This document shows, one piece after another, positions 37,502 through 49,678 of a stretch of 64,000 nt of DNA. The translations under genes were made by a program, and so were the position numbers. Below the pieces are notes generated by a model that was not told the origin of the DNA, did no database searches, and saw only the letters and a program-made list of their open reading frames with translations. Numbering within the stretch: the stretch's first letter is position 1; each line of letters opens with the position of its first letter. Source of the DNA: Acinetobacter sp. ANC 3929 (GTDB lineage: Bacteria > Pseudomonadota > Gammaproteobacteria > Pseudomonadales > Moraxellaceae); NCBI RefSeq assembly GCF_000369405.1, contig NZ_KB849999.1:850054-914053 (forward strand). The letters are read 5' to 3'.

Positions 37502-38022
37502 TATTCTTTATCCTCTTCTGCACCTGGTTCACGTTTGCCTAAGTGGAATGCTGCAACAAGTGCTGCAAGCAATAACATCGCGGCAACTTCTACCAATAAT
37601 AGATAGTGAGTAAATAGTGCTTGACCGACTGCTTTAGGTCCAACGACTTCTGTACCCATTGGCGCAGAAATCGTGGTGTATTCACCACCGAGCATCCACA
37701 CCAAGATTAAGCCCAATAAAAAGCTCATCAGTGCAGGAAAAGCCCAAGCATCTGAAGTCAACCATTTGCTTTCTTGTTCAATGGTATCTTGTCCAAGGTT
37801 CAACATCATGACAACGAAGACGAACAAGACCATGATCGCACCTGCATAAACGATAATCTCGAGTGCAGCCGCAAACGGCGCACCCACGATCATGAAAATG
37901 CCAGCAACCGCAAGTAGAGAAACGATCAAGCTAAGTAATGCATGCACAGGATTGGTGTTGGTCACCACACGTACTGTCGAAACAATGGCCACAAGTGCCA
38001 TCAAATAAAATGGCCACATCAT
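37501..38022 (-). CDS. nuoJ: NADH-quinone oxidoreductase subunit J
   Basis: A 173-residue subunit with five helices. [20 protein letters not shown] is the conserved TM3 with a pi-bulge, followed by a short charged C-terminus ([12 protein letters not shown]). It overlaps nuoI by 4 nt. Confidence 0.95.
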   Translation of the reverse strand: MMWPFYLMALVAIVSTVRVVTNTNPVHALLSLIVSLLAVAGIFMIVGAPFAAALEIIVYAGAIMVLFVFVVMMLNLGQDTIEQESKWLTSDAWAFPALMSFLLGLILVWMLGGEYTTISAPMGTEVVGPKAVGQALFTHYLLLVEVAAMLLLAALVAAFHLGKREPGAEEDKE

Positions 38023-38561
38023 GGTAATAAGCTCCGTACATCTACTGGTGCACTTTCTTTTTGTGCTTGACCTTTTTCTTTACCGCTCACAGCCATACCA
38101 GTAACACGATAGAAGTTGTAGTCAGGATATTTACCAGGTCCAGAAATGAGTAAGTTTTCTTTCTCATACACCAAGTCTTGACGTACATATTCACCAAGTT
38201 CGAAATCTGGTGTCATCTGAATCGCTGTCGTTGGACATGCTTCTTCACACATACCGCAGAAAATGCAGCGTGAGAAGTTAATGCGGAAAAATTCTGGATA
38301 CCAACGTCCATCTTCTTTTTCCGCTTTTTGCAATGAAATACAGCCTACTGGACATGCAACCGCACACAGGTTACATGCCACACAACGCTCTTCACCATCT
38401 GGATCACGCGTTAATACGATACGACCGCGATAGCGTGGAGGCGCAATTTGTTCACCTGGTACTTCTGGATATAAGATCGTGTCTCGTTTACGCGTTACAT
38501 GGCTGAATACCATCCATAACGAACGTACAATCGATCCAAAGCCAGCTAGAATTTTATACAT
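38019..38561 (-). CDS. nuoI: NADH-quinone oxidoreductase subunit I
   Basis: A 180-residue peripheral-arm subunit with two [4Fe-4S] clusters (N6a and N6b) held by [15 protein letters not shown] and [12 protein letters not shown]. It passes electrons toward NuoB. Confidence 0.97.
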   Translation of the reverse strand: MYKILAGFGSIVRSLWMVFSHVTRKRDTILYPEVPGEQIAPPRYRGRIVLTRDPDGEERCVACNLCAVACPVGCISLQKAEKEDGRWYPEFFRINFSRCIFCGMCEEACPTTAIQMTPDFELGEYVRQDLVYEKENLLISGPGKYPDYNFYRVTGMAVSGKEKGQAQKESAPVDVRSLLP

Positions 38562-38579
38562 TTTGTACTCCCTGCTGTC

Positions 38580-39596
38580 CTAGGCCTGATTCATCAGAAT
38601 CACAGCACCAGTCACTAACAAGTTGACCAACGCCAATGGCAAACAAACTTTCCAACCAAAGTTCATCACTTGGTCATAACGTGGACGCATTAACGAACCA
38701 CGCGCCAAGACAAACATCATTACAAAGAATGCTGTTTTAATCACGAACCAGAATAATGGTGGAACAAATGGAATTTCTAAGTTAAATGGTGCAAGCCATC
38801 CGCCGAAGAATAAAGTCACGATCAATGCAGAGATTAAAACCACGTTGACGTATTCCGCAACGAAAAACATCCCCCACTTCATACCACCATATTCAACATG
38901 GTAACCTTCCGCCAATTCTTGTTCAGCTTCTGGTTGGTCAAATGGATGACGATGCGTTACTGCAACACCTGCAACCACAAAGATCAAGAAACCTAAGAAC
39001 TGCGGAATGATGAACCACATATCACGTTGTGCTTCAACAATTTCACGAAGGTTGAATGAGCCTGCAATCGCAACTACACCCATCAACGAGATACCCAAGA
39101 ACACTTCATAAGAAATCGTTTGAGCAGCAGAACGCAGACCACCGAGTAATGAGTATTTGTTGTTAGACGCCCAACCACCAAATAACACGGCATAAACCGC
39201 AATACCCGCCATTGCCATAAAGAACAATAGACCGATACTCATATCCGCAACGCCCAGCGTAGGGCTTACTGGAATCACCATGAATGAAAGTACCGCAGTT
39301 GCCATTGCAACTGCTGGTGCTAAACGAAAAGTCAGTTTGTCAGCAAACTTTGGTGTCCAGTCTTCTTTGAACATGATCTTGAGCATGTCGGCAACGATCT
39401 GGAACATTCCCCCAGGACCAACACGGTTTGGACCGTAACGGTCTTGCCATAATGCCAAGAGACGACGCTCAATAAATGACATTAACGCAGCAACCAAAAC
39501 CACCACTAGCAAGATCACAACAGCTTGAATCACTGAATAAGCGATTGGCCAGTTCTCAGCCCAAAGTGGCGTTTGACGTATAATTTCTTGATTCAT
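38580..39596 (-). CDS. nuoH: NADH-quinone oxidoreductase subunit H
   Basis: A 338-residue membrane subunit that forms much of the quinone chamber with NuoB and Nuo[20 protein letters not shown] and [18 protein letters not shown], with its cluster of acidic residues, are diagnostic. About eight helices. Confidence 0.97.
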   Translation of the reverse strand: MNQEIIRQTPLWAENWPIAYSVIQAVVILLVVVLVAALMSFIERRLLALWQDRYGPNRVGPGGMFQIVADMLKIMFKEDWTPKFADKLTFRLAPAVAMATAVLSFMVIPVSPTLGVADMSIGLLFFMAMAGIAVYAVLFGGWASNNKYSLLGGLRSAAQTISYEVFLGISLMGVVAIAGSFNLREIVEAQRDMWFIIPQFLGFLIFVVAGVAVTHRHPFDQPEAEQELAEGYHVEYGGMKWGMFFVAEYVNVVLISALIVTLFFGGWLAPFNLEIPFVPPLFWFVIKTAFFVMMFVLARGSLMRPRYDQVMNFGWKVCLPLALVNLLVTGAVILMNQA

Positions 39597-39599
39597 GAA

Positions 39600-42284
39600 T
39601 TACACTCCTACCGCCACAGAAACAGGCTCTGCCAATGAAACTGTTGGTGCTAAACCAATTGGGTAACCAATATAACCTGTTGGTAAATATTCGATCACTT
39701 GTACTGGCAAGCTAATACTCGTCTCACCCGCTTTCACGGTAATACGTTGACCATCTTGAACATTTAAACGTGTCGCATCTTGCTCACCCACCGCAAACAT
39801 CGCTTCAGGAATACGAGACTCCATCGCAGGTGTTTTAATGGTGAATTCGCCAGAACCAAAGATATGGTGCATTGGCACAAGACGGAAGCTTTCAGGATTC
39901 ACAACAACAACTGACGGTGCTACATAGCTACGTGCAGGACGTTTTGCTAAACGATCGAATAAACGTACACCCGAATCACCACCTTTTAAGTGACCACCCA
40001 CTTCATCTTGGTATTTGTTCCAAGCTTGTGGTGAGTTCCAACCCGCAGACCATGCGAAAGGTACCAGTGACGATGCGGTCTGATTCCCGACATAACCTTC
40101 CATAGAGAACGTTAATGCAGAGTCAGGATCAGTCGGTTGTTTCGGTTCGTGAACCGATAACGGTGCACGCATTGCGGTACGACCTGAGTAACGACGTGGT
40201 TCACGTGCAATTTTCAAACCGTGGATACGATAGCCAGCATCTGGTGCAACGTCTTCAATTGCAGCAAGCACAGGAACATTCTTCACGATGTCATCAATCA
40301 CATCATCAAGCAAGGTCCAATCCACTGCTTTGCCTTTAAGACCCGTCTCAATGGCATGTAACCAGCGCCAAGATTCTTTGATCGCATATTCAGGTTTGTA
40401 GTAGCTTGGGTCATACACTTGATAGAAACGTTGTGCACGGCCTTCTTGGCTCACGACAGTACCATCCCCCTCAGCAAAGCTTGCTGCTGAAAGTACGATA
40501 TCCGCAAGTTTCAAGGTTTCAGTTTCACTATGATCGAGTACGATCACCGTCTCTGCCTTGTCCAATGCAGCTTTCACTTGTGCCACTGGTAAACGACGAG
40601 TTAAGTCATTTTCAATGACAACCACTGCATCATAATCTTGTGCAAATGCTTGTTCTAGACTTAAGCCACCAAATAGAGCCAAGCCCATTGAGTTCACTTC
40701 AGGAACTGTCAATGACAAGCCAGCATGTTCACCTAAGTTTTGTGCAACTTGAGCTGCAGCTTCCATGATTGCAGTATCTTGTAAGCTGGTACCAGAGATA
40801 ATCAATGGCTTTTTCGCAGCTTTCAAGGTATCCGCAATGGTTTGCGCAAATGCTTTTGCATCATCCGCTAAACCAGAAAGTGCTTCGCCTTTAACAGCAG
40901 CAGCAACCGCAAAACCTAAACGTGCGATGTCATTTGGAGATGCCACCACTTCACCTGTTGCGACATCCGCTAAACGGGTTTGCGTCGCAGCAAGGATATA
41001 GATTGGTGATTTTGCATCTTGACCAATACGTTGAACAGGTTCAGCTAACCAGTCTGGTGTACGGGTTGCAGCAGCCATTTCTTTGGCTTTATTTTTCGCA
41101 GCTTGGCGAACAGATAAAGCCATACGTGGCGCAGTTTGAGTTAAGTCTTCACCCAAGATCAACACCGCATCATAGCTTTCAATTTCACGCATGTTCGGGT
41201 TATAGATCCCCTGTGTTTGCATGATAGATGCAGCCAATTCAACCAGATTCTGATCTTTTTGAGACATACCTGTTGAATAGTTGTCTTGTCCAACTAGTTC
41301 GCGAAGTGCATAGTTTGATTCCAAGCTTGCGCGTGGTGAACCAATACCTAACACTTTCCTACCTTGAAGTTGAGTGATCACCTGATCAAGTGCCTGATCC
41401 ACACTCACAGTCGCAACAGTTTCGCCATTGCGGAACTGCGGTTGACGCGGACGATCTTCACGGTTCACATAACCTGTACCAAAACGGCCTTTATCACAAA
41501 GGAAGTACTGGTTAACTGAACCATTAAAACGGTTTTCAACACGACGGATTTCGCCATAACGCTCACCCGGAGAGATGTTACAACCAGAAGAACAGCCGAA
41601 ACATACGCTTGGCGCATATTGCATGTCCCATTTACGGTTATAACGTGCTGAATGCGTCTTGTCGGTGAATACACCCGTTGGGCAGACTTCAGTTAAGTTA
41701 CCAGAGAATTCAGATTCTAAAGTGCCTGATTCTGGACGACCGAAATACACGCGTGAAGCATTCGCATAGACACCAAAGTCTGTACCGCCCGCATAATCTT
41801 TGTAGTAACGCACACAGCGATAACATGCGATACAACGGTTCATCTCATGCGCAATAAACGAACCCAGCTCTTGGTTGTGATGCGTACGTTTAGTAAAACG
41901 ATAGCGACGACGGTCATGTTGCGTCATGACGGTCATATCTTGTAAATGACAGTGACCACCTTCTTCACAGACTGGACAGTCGTGTGGGTGGTTGGTCATT
42001 AAGAATTCAACAATCGACGCACGGAAATCCGTTGCTTCTTTGTCTTCAATCGAAATATAGGTATTGTCGGCAGCAGGTGTCATACATGACATCACCAAGC
42101 GTCCACGTGTGTCCTCAGGATTTGCGTACTGAGTCACCGCACATTGACGACAAGAACCAACAGAACCTAAGGATGGGTGCCAACAAAAATACGGGATGTC
42201 GATGCCAAGGCTTAAACATGCTTGTAGCAAGTTTTCAGTACCGTTGACTTCATACGATTTTCCATCGACATGAATTGTAGCCAT
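39600..42284 (-). CDS. nuoG: NADH-quinone oxidoreductase subunit G
   Basis: The largest peripheral subunit, 894 residues. In order: an N-terminal [2Fe-2S] ferredoxin domain ([15 protein letters not shown]), the His-Cys3 cluster ([12 protein letters not shown]), a [4Fe-4S] set ([10 protein letters not shown]), and [10 protein letters not shown] with a distant LCDKGRFG Cys, which form the extra N7 cluster present in E. coli NuoG. A molybdopterin-oxidoreductase-like body without the cofactor follows. It starts 12 nt after nuoF. Confidence 0.97.
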   Translation of the reverse strand: MATIHVDGKSYEVNGTENLLQACLSLGIDIPYFCWHPSLGSVGSCRQCAVTQYANPEDTRGRLVMSCMTPAADNTYISIEDKEATDFRASIVEFLMTNHPHDCPVCEEGGHCHLQDMTVMTQHDRRRYRFTKRTHHNQELGSFIAHEMNRCIACYRCVRYYKDYAGGTDFGVYANASRVYFGRPESGTLESEFSGNLTEVCPTGVFTDKTHSARYNRKWDMQYAPSVCFGCSSGCNISPGERYGEIRRVENRFNGSVNQYFLCDKGRFGTGYVNREDRPRQPQFRNGETVATVSVDQALDQVITQLQGRKVLGIGSPRASLESNYALRELVGQDNYSTGMSQKDQNLVELAASIMQTQGIYNPNMREIESYDAVLILGEDLTQTAPRMALSVRQAAKNKAKEMAAATRTPDWLAEPVQRIGQDAKSPIYILAATQTRLADVATGEVVASPNDIARLGFAVAAAVKGEALSGLADDAKAFAQTIADTLKAAKKPLIISGTSLQDTAIMEAAAQVAQNLGEHAGLSLTVPEVNSMGLALFGGLSLEQAFAQDYDAVVVIENDLTRRLPVAQVKAALDKAETVIVLDHSETETLKLADIVLSAASFAEGDGTVVSQEGRAQRFYQVYDPSYYKPEYAIKESWRWLHAIETGLKGKAVDWTLLDDVIDDIVKNVPVLAAIEDVAPDAGYRIHGLKIAREPRRYSGRTAMRAPLSVHEPKQPTDPDSALTFSMEGYVGNQTASSLVPFAWSAGWNSPQAWNKYQDEVGGHLKGGDSGVRLFDRLAKRPARSYVAPSVVVVNPESFRLVPMHHIFGSGEFTIKTPAMESRIPEAMFAVGEQDATRLNVQDGQRITVKAGETSISLPVQVIEYLPTGYIGYPIGLAPTVSLAEPVSVAVGV

Positions 42285-42295
42285 AGTCGAATTCC

Positions 42296-43621
42296 TTAAG
42301 CTTGTTCTACGTCTAGAGCAGGAGCATGGGTTTTAACCTTTGCTTCAAACTCGCCACGGAAATATTTAAGTGCGCCCATAAGCGGCTCCATCGCACCTGG
42401 TGCGTGAGCACAGAAAGTTTTACCAATCCACAATTTACGAGTAAGTTCTTGTAAGTGATCGATATCTTCTTTCTTACCTTCGCCTGCTTCGAGTGCTTTA
42501 AGCGCTTTAACTGCCCAAGGTAAACCATCACGGCATGGTGTACAGAAACCACATGATTCACGCGCAAAGAATTCTTCTAAATTACGTGTTGCAGAAACCA
42601 TACATTGAGTTTCATCCACAACCATCAACAAACAGGTTCCTAAACGTGAACCCGCTTTCATGATTGTTTCAGAATCCATTGGAAGATCAATGTGCTCAGC
42701 TGCTAAAAAGTCAGTCGAAGCACCACCTGGTAACCATGCTTTCAGAGTGAGACCATCACGCATACCACCCGCATGTTCTTCAATCACTTCACGCGCGGTT
42801 GTACCGAATGGAAGTTCCCAAAGACCAGGGAATTTAACTTTGCCTGATGCACCATAGATCTTGGTACCAGGATCTTTCGACTTACCAGCAGAAAGATTGA
42901 TGTACCACTCAGGACCACGCAACATGATCGCTGGCAGGTTGTTATAGGTCTCAACGTTATTAACAATCGTTGGACGGCCCCATGCCCCTGCAACTTGCGG
43001 GAATGGTGGCTTAGTACGCGGATTGGCACGACGACCTTCAAGCGAGTTAATCAATGCGGTTTCTTCACCACAGATATAACGCCCTGCGCCTGTATGCACA
43101 TACAACTCAAAGTTCCAGCCTGTACCCAAGATATTTTCACCGAGGTAACCTTTGGCACGAACTTGCTCTAACGCTTCATTTAAGTATTGAGCAGCTTCGA
43201 TATATTCACCACGGATGAAGATATAACCGTGGGTTGCCTCAAGGGTATAACCAGCGATCAGCATGCCTTCGATCAATTGATGAGGAAGTTTTTCCATCAA
43301 CAAACGGTCTTTAAAGGTACCTGGTTCCATTTCATCGGCATTACAGATCAAATAGCGAGGACCGCCATCATTTGGTGCCATCAATGACCATTTGATCCCT
43401 GCTGGGAAACCTGCACCACCACGGCCTTTAACCGTTGCAGCTTTAATCACTTCAAGCACATCTTTTGGCGGCATGCTAAGCGCTTTTTTGAAGCCTGCAT
43501 AACCTTCGAGTGCTTCGTAATCATCAGCCACACGAACGTGTTCTTGCTTACTCAAACGCCAAGTGAGTGGATGCGTTTCTGGGTTACCGTCGCCATAAAT
43601 TGGTTTTGGTTCAGTATTCAT
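42296..43621 (-). CDS. nuoF: NADH-quinone oxidoreductase subunit F (NADH and FMN site)
   Basis: The 441-residue entry subunit for [19 protein letters not shown] is the NADH loop, [14 protein letters not shown] and [20 protein letters not shown] belong to the FMN site, and [12 protein letters not shown] with a later Cys holds the N3 [4Fe-4S] cluster. It overlaps nuoE by 4 nt. Confidence 0.97.
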   Translation of the reverse strand: MNTEPKPIYGDGNPETHPLTWRLSKQEHVRVADDYEALEGYAGFKKALSMPPKDVLEVIKAATVKGRGGAGFPAGIKWSLMAPNDGGPRYLICNADEMEPGTFKDRLLMEKLPHQLIEGMLIAGYTLEATHGYIFIRGEYIEAAQYLNEALEQVRAKGYLGENILGTGWNFELYVHTGAGRYICGEETALINSLEGRRANPRTKPPFPQVAGAWGRPTIVNNVETYNNLPAIMLRGPEWYINLSAGKSKDPGTKIYGASGKVKFPGLWELPFGTTAREVIEEHAGGMRDGLTLKAWLPGGASTDFLAAEHIDLPMDSETIMKAGSRLGTCLLMVVDETQCMVSATRNLEEFFARESCGFCTPCRDGLPWAVKALKALEAGEGKKEDIDHLQELTRKLWIGKTFCAHAPGAMEPLMGALKYFRGEFEAKVKTHAPALDVEQA

Positions 43622-44127
43622 ACATACTTCTCCAATAACTGTTTGACTGATGATACTTCCACTAAACCGTGAGTATCTTCATCAATCATTAAAGTTGGAC
43701 CTTTATCACAGTTGCCTAAACAGCAAATTGGGAGCAAGGTAAAACGACCATCTGCTGTGGTTTGTCCGTACTGAATCCCCAACTCGCGCTGAAATGCTTC
43801 GGCTAAAGTTTCTGAACCCATCAAGAAGCACGCAATTGAGTCACATAATAAAATCACGTGACGACCCACAGGTTGGCGATAGATTCGGTTATAGAACGTC
43901 GCTACGCCTTCTAAATCCGCCACACTAATCGTCAGCAATTGTGCAATTGCATTCATTTGCGCATCATCTACCCAACCATTACGGCCTTGTACACACTTCA
44001 ACGCATCAAGCGACGCTGCACGTGGGTACGGATAGTGACCAATGTGATGTTCAATTTCATGGATTTCTTCAGCAGTCAAAATCCCTTCAACATTCACACG
44101 AGGTTTTTTATCAGTCAAAATCATCAT
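43618..44127 (-). CDS. nuoE: NADH-quinone oxidoreductase subunit E
   Basis: A 169-residue thioredoxin-fold subunit. [11 protein letters not shown] and [11 protein letters not shown] supply the four Cys of the N1a [2Fe-2S] cluster. The annotated start is the first of two ATGs (MMILTDKK); the second, 3 nt inside, is equally possible. Confidence 0.95.
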   Translation of the reverse strand: MMILTDKKPRVNVEGILTAEEIHEIEHHIGHYPYPRAASLDALKCVQGRNGWVDDAQMNAIAQLLTISVADLEGVATFYNRIYRQPVGRHVILLCDSIACFLMGSETLAEAFQRELGIQYGQTTADGRFTLLPICCLGNCDKGPTLMIDEDTHGLVEVSSVKQLLEKYV

Positions 44128-44139
44128 AATCGTTTCCCC

Positions 44140-45927
44140 CTAGCGATCCACGTCAGCCATAACCACGTCAATGGTCGCCAAATAAATGATCAAGTCAGAA
44201 ACCAAACTGCCGTTAATCACTGATGGCATTTGCTGTAGGTGAGTGAATGTCGGAGTACGAATACGGGTACGGTAACTCATGGTTGACTTATCAGAGGTCA
44301 AATAATAAGTACTCGCACCTTTCACAACTTCCGTCATAAATGATGACTCACCCGCAGGCATCACTGGACCCCAAGAAACGCTCAGGAAGTGCGTAATCAA
44401 GGTTTCAATATCTTGTAATGTTTTATCTTTCGGTGGTGGAACAGCCAATGGATGATCCGCTTTATATGGACCAGATGGCATGTTGTCCAAGCACTGTTGA
44501 ATAATTTTCAACGACTCCGTAATTTCACGGAAGTGAACCAAGACACGTGCATATGCATCGCCTTCATATTCCACTGGAATATCAAAGTCGAAGTTTTCAT
44601 AACCACTGTATGGACGATATTTACGAACGTCAAAGTCAATACCTGTCGCACGTAAACCCGTACCCGTTACACCCCAAGCCAACGCAGATTTAGCATCGTA
44701 TTGCGCAACATTGCGGGTACGACCAATAAATACTGAGTTTTTAAGCGCAGCAGTGTAGTACTCGTTCAAACGCTTCGGCATCCACTCTAGCAATTCTTTA
44801 ACAAGTTTTTGCCAGTTGTTTGGAAGGTCGTGTGCCGTACCACCGATACGGAACCATGCTGGGTGCATACGGTAGCCGGTAATCGCTTCAACAATGTCAT
44901 AGACTTTTTGACGGTCTGCGAACATATAGAATACAGGGGTCATACCGCCCGCATCCTGAATCGCTGTACCACAGAACAACAAGTGGTTATTGATACGGAA
45001 TAATTCGTTCAGCATCACACGAATGACTTGTGCACGCTCAGGTACTTTAATACCAGCAAGCTGCTCAACCGCCATCACGTATGGCATGTTTTGCGCACAA
45101 CCACCGAGGTAGTCAACACGATCCGTATAAGGAATGAATGAATGCCATGTTTGACGTTCAGCCATCTTTTCCACACCACGGTGGTGATAACCGATATCAG
45201 GTACACAGTCTTTCACTTCTTCACCGTCCAACTGTAACACCACACGGAAAGCACCGTGTGCAGATGGATGGTTAGGTCCCAAGTTCAGGAACATGAAGTC
45301 TTCGTCGTCATTACCGCGTTTTAGACCCCAGTCTTCTGGTACAAAGCGTAAGTGTTCTTGTTCGAAATCTTGCTTTGCTTGGTCTTGCATATACGGCGTA
45401 TATTCTGTCGCACGCGCTGAATATTCTTTACGTAATGGGTGACCTTCCCAATAGGTTGGTAACAAGATACGACGGAGCATTGGATGCCCTGCGAAATCGA
45501 TACCGAACATATCGTAAGCTTCACGTTCGTACCAGTTGGCATTTGGCCAAATGTTGGTTGCTGTTGGAATGCTTAAATCATTTTCATTCAACGCAACTTT
45601 AATACGAATATCACTATTACGCTCAAGCGATAACAAGTGATAGAACACAGTGAAGTCAGATGCTGGCAAACCATCACGGTGAACACGTAAACGCTCATCT
45701 ACCGCTGATAAGTCAAACAACATCACATAAGGACGTTCCACTTTACGGAGGAACATAAGGACTTCTTGCACGCGTGCGCGCTCAACCCAGACTGTTGGAA
45801 ACTCTTCAAAAGTCGTCTGCACGTAGAAGTTCTCACCAAATTTGGTTTTGAGCTCTTCTACAATTGCAAATGCAGGGCGGGAATCAACTGGTGTTGATTC
45901 TGGCATAGCAATGTCAGTTTCAGCCAT
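44140..45927 (-). CDS. nuoCD: NADH-quinone oxidoreductase fused subunit C/D
   Basis: 595 residues, with NuoC (~1-190) and NuoD (~200-595) in one chain as in E. coli. [20 protein letters not shown] marks the end of [21 protein letters not shown], the quinone-site His/Tyr region and the C-terminal [11 protein letters not shown] and VMADVDR belong to D. It forms the quinone pocket with NuoB and NuoH. Confidence 0.97.
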   Translation of the reverse strand: MAETDIAMPESTPVDSRPAFAIVEELKTKFGENFYVQTTFEEFPTVWVERARVQEVLMFLRKVERPYVMLFDLSAVDERLRVHRDGLPASDFTVFYHLLSLERNSDIRIKVALNENDLSIPTATNIWPNANWYEREAYDMFGIDFAGHPMLRRILLPTYWEGHPLRKEYSARATEYTPYMQDQAKQDFEQEHLRFVPEDWGLKRGNDDEDFMFLNLGPNHPSAHGAFRVVLQLDGEEVKDCVPDIGYHHRGVEKMAERQTWHSFIPYTDRVDYLGGCAQNMPYVMAVEQLAGIKVPERAQVIRVMLNELFRINNHLLFCGTAIQDAGGMTPVFYMFADRQKVYDIVEAITGYRMHPAWFRIGGTAHDLPNNWQKLVKELLEWMPKRLNEYYTAALKNSVFIGRTRNVAQYDAKSALAWGVTGTGLRATGIDFDVRKYRPYSGYENFDFDIPVEYEGDAYARVLVHFREITESLKIIQQCLDNMPSGPYKADHPLAVPPPKDKTLQDIETLITHFLSVSWGPVMPAGESSFMTEVVKGASTYYLTSDKSTMSYRTRIRTPTFTHLQQMPSVINGSLVSDLIIYLATIDVVMADVDR

Positions 45928-46015
45928 TGGCTTGGCTTCCTATTTAATACAAATTCTGGCAATTTTTCCGATGACCATACCCATCACGGGACATGTCAAA
46001 AACTCATCGTCAAAA

Positions 46016-46693
46016 TTATTTAATATCATCCATAGAGCGTAGGTTTTTCACCGCAATACGTTCAGCATTTTTACGGTCACGTTCTGGCATCATCTTTGGC
46101 TTATACACAGGCTGAAGATCATCACCAATAACCGCTGAAAGTGGACGGCGCTCTAGTTGAATTTGGTCTTGAAGTAACATCAATGCTTGAATCAATGCTT
46201 CTGGACGAGGCGGGCAACCTGGGATGTACACATCAACAGGAATAATTTTATCGACACCTTGAACCACAGAGTAGATGTCATACATACCGCCAGAGTTCGC
46301 ACAAGCACCCATTGAGATCACCCATTTAGGCTCAAGCATCTGTTCATACAAACGTTGAATTACAGGTGCCATTTTGACAAAGCAGGTCCCTGCAACAATC
46401 ATCAAGTCCGCTTGACGTGGTGAAGCACGAATAACCTCAGCACCAAAACGCGACAAGTCATGTACACCAGTTAAAGTCGTTGCATATTCAACGTAGCAGC
46501 ATGACGTACCAAAGTTAAATGGCCACAAAGAGTTTTTACGCCCCCAGTTCACCGCTGTATGCAACACATCTTCAAGACGCGTCATCATTACGCTTTTATT
46601 CACTTCTTCTTCAAGTGGATCAGTAACGATTTGACGATCTTGTAATGGATATTGATCTGCATCCGGATTCGCACGGGTTAAAGTATATTTCAT
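46016..46693 (-). CDS. nuoB: NADH-quinone oxidoreductase subunit B
   Basis: A 225-residue subunit carrying the terminal N2 [4Fe-4S] cluster. [12 protein letters not shown] gives the adjacent Cys pair, and [12 protein letters not shown] and [13 protein letters not shown] the other two. N2 donates electrons to quinone. Confidence 0.97.
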   Translation of the reverse strand: MKYTLTRANPDADQYPLQDRQIVTDPLEEEVNKSVMMTRLEDVLHTAVNWGRKNSLWPFNFGTSCCYVEYATTLTGVHDLSRFGAEVIRASPRQADLMIVAGTCFVKMAPVIQRLYEQMLEPKWVISMGACANSGGMYDIYSVVQGVDKIIPVDVYIPGCPPRPEALIQALMLLQDQIQLERRPLSAVIGDDLQPVYKPKMMPERDRKNAERIAVKNLRSMDDIK

Positions 46694-46699
46694 CCCGAC

Positions 46700-47251
46700 T
46701 TACTCCTGTTCAAATGATGATGTAGTCGGTGTTTTTGATTTAACACGACCAGAAGACTGTGCTGGAATATGACCAGTAGGATCAATTACTAACTCTTCAA
46801 TGTTATTGAATCGCGTAATGTCAGCAATGTTCATATTTGGCGAACCAATTTTGGTTTTAATTCCAGCCGCTTTACGACGATCTGAAGGTGCCCAGTTCAG
46901 CGCGCCTGTAGAAAGTTCGTAAATTAAACCGATCAATAAAACTAAAATAAAGACTGCAGCCGTCGCAAAGCCAACCCAACCAACTTCACGAACTGAAGTT
47001 GCCCAAGCATAAAGATAGAGGGCTTCTAAATCGAAAACCACAAAGAAGATTGCAACTAAATAGAACTTGGCTGACAAGCGGATACGAGCACCGCCCGCAC
47101 CAACTACACCTGATTCAAACTGCTCTTGCTTTGCACGTCCCCATGCTTTACCCCCTAGGAGTAAGGGAACAGTGAGCATAAAAACGCAAAGAAATGTAAC
47201 GCCGATCACGAAGGCGATAATCGCCCATTCGTATGGAGTAATGGCACTCAT
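46700..47251 (-). CDS. nuoA: NADH-quinone oxidoreductase subunit A
   Basis: The first gene of the operon, 183 residues, three membrane helices. FESGVVGAGGARIRLSAKFY and FFVVFDLEALYLYAWA are the family signatures. The C-terminus is longer than E. coli NuoA (147), adding a hydrophilic tail of about 40 residues after the last helix (KTKIGSPNMNIADITRF). Confidence 0.95.
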   Translation of the reverse strand: MSAITPYEWAIIAFVIGVTFLCVFMLTVPLLLGGKAWGRAKQEQFESGVVGAGGARIRLSAKFYLVAIFFVVFDLEALYLYAWATSVREVGWVGFATAAVFILVLLIGLIYELSTGALNWAPSDRRKAAGIKTKIGSPNMNIADITRFNNIEELVIDPTGHIPAQSSGRVKSKTPTTSSFEQE

Positions 47252-47648
47252 GCGGGGATAACTCCTGGCAGGCCTATTTTTAACAAAGAATGTATGTATT
47301 GGCCTTCAAATACACCAAACACAAAATTAATCCCGCCAATTGTACCTGATTTCTAATTTCTCATGCTAGTTGATGCGCTTTAGTCTTTCGGATGATTTTG
47401 TCCTTAAATTTACAGATATATCCAAGATCATGGTTAATTCACCCCTAAAAATCGAATTATCTAATCAAGAAAACAATATTGATCATTTTTTTCTTTTTTC
47501 TACGTCGTGAAAAATCTAAATTTTGAGTGCCCCGCCTCAATATATTGCAGCACGAACTAAATCATTGCATTGATACAAATTTATGATGAAAATTTAAACA
47601 AAATTTATATAATAGCGCGACCTTTGCTCCCCATAGAAACGCGTCAGA
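47252..47648. other. Divergent nuo/diguanylate cyclase promoter region
   Basis: 397 nt of AT-rich DNA with no gene. It must carry the nuo promoter (minus) and that of the cyclase (plus). TATAAT at about 47607-47612, 37 nt before the cyclase ATG, is a good -10 candidate, but no clear -35 is spaced correctly. I saw no known operator. Confidence 0.5.
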
Positions 47649-49067
47649 ATGCCTATAGCTCTTACAGCATTAAAACCACGCTCACTGTTACAATTATTTC
47701 TACTCTTTAGCGGGGTGATTTTACTGTGCTGCCTACTCGGTATTGCGACCAGACATTTAACTTTTCTCGCTTCTTTTTGGCCAGCCAACTCTGTTCTGCT
47801 TGGTTTACTGATTCGCTTTCCACAAACACGCAATCCGATCAGTTTCATCGGGGCAATTGTGGGTTATCTACTCGCAGATACTTCCCAAGATACACCTTTT
47901 TTACTCAATATTTGCCTCACCTCTGCAAACTTGCTGTATGTCATCACGACATTGGCCCTATATATCAAATTTAATGCATTCATCCGTTCAATGCATCATG
48001 GCTATTTTTATTTATTTCTATTTAGTTTCTGCTGTATTGGCGGATTGGCCAGTTCTTCTTTTGCTGCAATCACCCTTCCTCTATTCAATACTAAATTTGC
48101 TTTAGGTTCGTTCTGGATCGACTTTGGTTATTGGTTTACTGCAGAAATTCAAAATGCGCTGCTGCTGTTACCGGCCATCATTAGCGCACCATATTGGAGT
48201 GAATTCAAACAACAACTGAAAGAGTTTAAAACACAGACCGTTCAACAAAGCTTACCGCTATTTGCTGTTATTTTCTCAATCGCGATTGGCTACTATGATG
48301 CAGGCCCTGGTTCCTTGCTTTATCCAATTGCGGCACTGATCTGGTGTGCCTTGAGTTATCGCCATTTTTCTGTGGCGATCATTACCTCGATCAGCTGTGC
48401 TTTTGTGATCTATCATGTCTCGCAAAACTATCTACTGCTTTACCCAGAGCAATTTTTAAATAATGCCATTTCGATCCGCCTTGGGCTGATTATGATGACG
48501 ATTGCTCCACTCACCGTTTCCAGCATTAATATGGTGAGATCAAAACTGATTCAGGAGCTACAGCACACCATTGCGCATGATGAGCTCACCTCAAGCCTAA
48601 CCCGACGTCAATTCCTACAATCGGTACAACTCCTCCAGCAACAGGCAACTCAATCAGGTCACACCACAGCTTTCCTGATGCTCGACATTGATCATTTTAA
48701 ACAGGTCAATGATAACTATGGTCATCAAATGGGAGATCGCGCTTTACAAAGCTGCGTGCAAACCATTCAAAGCCTGCTCAGACCACAAGACTTACTCGGA
48801 CGTTTAGGCGGTGAAGAATTCGCTATCTTTATGACCAACACCCATGCTGACACGGCTTATCTTTGTGCTGAAAAAATTCGCCTACAGATCAGCCAAACAC
48901 CCATTGAACATGAACAACAGCAAAGTTTCTTCATCCAAATCAGCATTGGAGTTTGTATCTGCACACCTGAAAATCAACACAGCATCGAGCAATTATTTAA
49001 ACAAGCCGATGACGCCCTTTATCAAGCCAAAAGACAAGGTCGAAACCAAGTTATCATTTCGACATAA
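47649..49067 (+). CDS. Membrane diguanylate cyclase, MASE1-GGDEF
   Basis: 472 residues. The N-terminal half has eight or more helices with the MASE1 pattern (ASFWPANSVLLGLLIRF), a sensor of unknown signal. The C-terminal GGDEF domain begins DELTSSLTRRQFLQ, with the active loop as GGEEF inside GRLGGEEFAIF. RPQD five residues before GGEEF is an intact inhibitory I-site, so c-di-GMP feedback is expected. ISIGVC and ADDALYQAKRQGRNQV finish the domain. It should make c-di-GMP from GTP. Confidence 0.92.
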   Translation: MPIALTALKPRSLLQLFLLFSGVILLCCLLGIATRHLTFLASFWPANSVLLGLLIRFPQTRNPISFIGAIVGYLLADTSQDTPFLLNICLTSANLLYVITTLALYIKFNAFIRSMHHGYFYLFLFSFCCIGGLASSSFAAITLPLFNTKFALGSFWIDFGYWFTAEIQNALLLLPAIISAPYWSEFKQQLKEFKTQTVQQSLPLFAVIFSIAIGYYDAGPGSLLYPIAALIWCALSYRHFSVAIITSISCAFVIYHVSQNYLLLYPEQFLNNAISIRLGLIMMTIAPLTVSSINMVRSKLIQELQHTIAHDELTSSLTRRQFLQSVQLLQQQATQSGHTTAFLMLDIDHFKQVNDNYGHQMGDRALQSCVQTIQSLLRPQDLLGRLGGEEFAIFMTNTHADTAYLCAEKIRLQISQTPIEHEQQQSFFIQISIGVCICTPENQHSIEQLFKQADDALYQAKRQGRNQVIIST

Positions 49068-49159
49068 TATGTTGCAATTCAGCTAAATACTTTAATTATC
49101 TTTATACACAGCAACGCGAATAGATGAGTATTCTAGAATGAGCACAAAAGGAGAAAAAT

Positions 49160-49516
49160 ATGCATCTAGAATACACTCACGCTTCGGATTATTTCTTTTT
49201 TTCACAACTACTCATGCGTCATATAGAAAGTTATGTTCGAAAACATCCAGATGCTGATAATGCGATTTTTGATTTAAGAGACATATACGAAGTATTTAGA
49301 GAGGATTTTGCGGCAACGACGACCAATTTAGAAAGTATTCTGAATATTGCTGATACCTATAAAGTCGAAACCTTAAATGGAGATCAAGCACTCATCCAAG
49401 GTTATAAAATCGATATTAAGAATAATGCCTTGCTCATTGATTTTAATGCTGAAGCACTGACCAGCTTACGTAGTGGCAAAACATTAATCACGCCAGATGC
49501 GACATTGCATGAGTAA
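49160..49516 (+). CDS. Soluble protein of unknown function (118 aa)
   Basis: A small acidic protein (MHLEYTHASDYFFFSQLLMR ...) with an alpha-helical first half and a beta-strand-rich end (VETLNGDQALIQGYKIDIKN). A good ribosome site (AAGGAG) lies 7 nt before the ATG. No motif is recognised. It follows the cyclase by 92 nt on the same strand and has a terminator after it. Confidence 0.6.
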   Translation: MHLEYTHASDYFFFSQLLMRHIESYVRKHPDADNAIFDLRDIYEVFREDFAATTTNLESILNIADTYKVETLNGDQALIQGYKIDIKNNALLIDFNAEALTSLRSGKTLITPDATLHE

Positions 49517-49583
49517 AACTTATTCATTTCGTGCCAATAAATCGTCAGCACTTTAGATTATTGCCATTCTTCACTATATTGAT

Positions 49584-49610
49584 AAAAAGCAGCAACAATG
49601 CTGCTTTTTT
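49584..49610 (+). terminator. Rho-independent terminator
   Basis: AAAAAGCAGCA/TGCTGCTTTTT, the same core (GCAGC/GCTGC) as the terminator in the fil locus. Confidence 0.8.
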
Positions 49611-49678
49611 ATTGCCAATAACTCAATAAATGGCAAAAGACAATCTAAGAAATGACAATATAATCTTCAGGAGTGATG

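Noticed and set aside
39872..41224. Several open frames of 70-100 codons on the plus strand opposite nuoG.
   Set aside because: They are antisense shadows of a conserved coding sequence without start signals.
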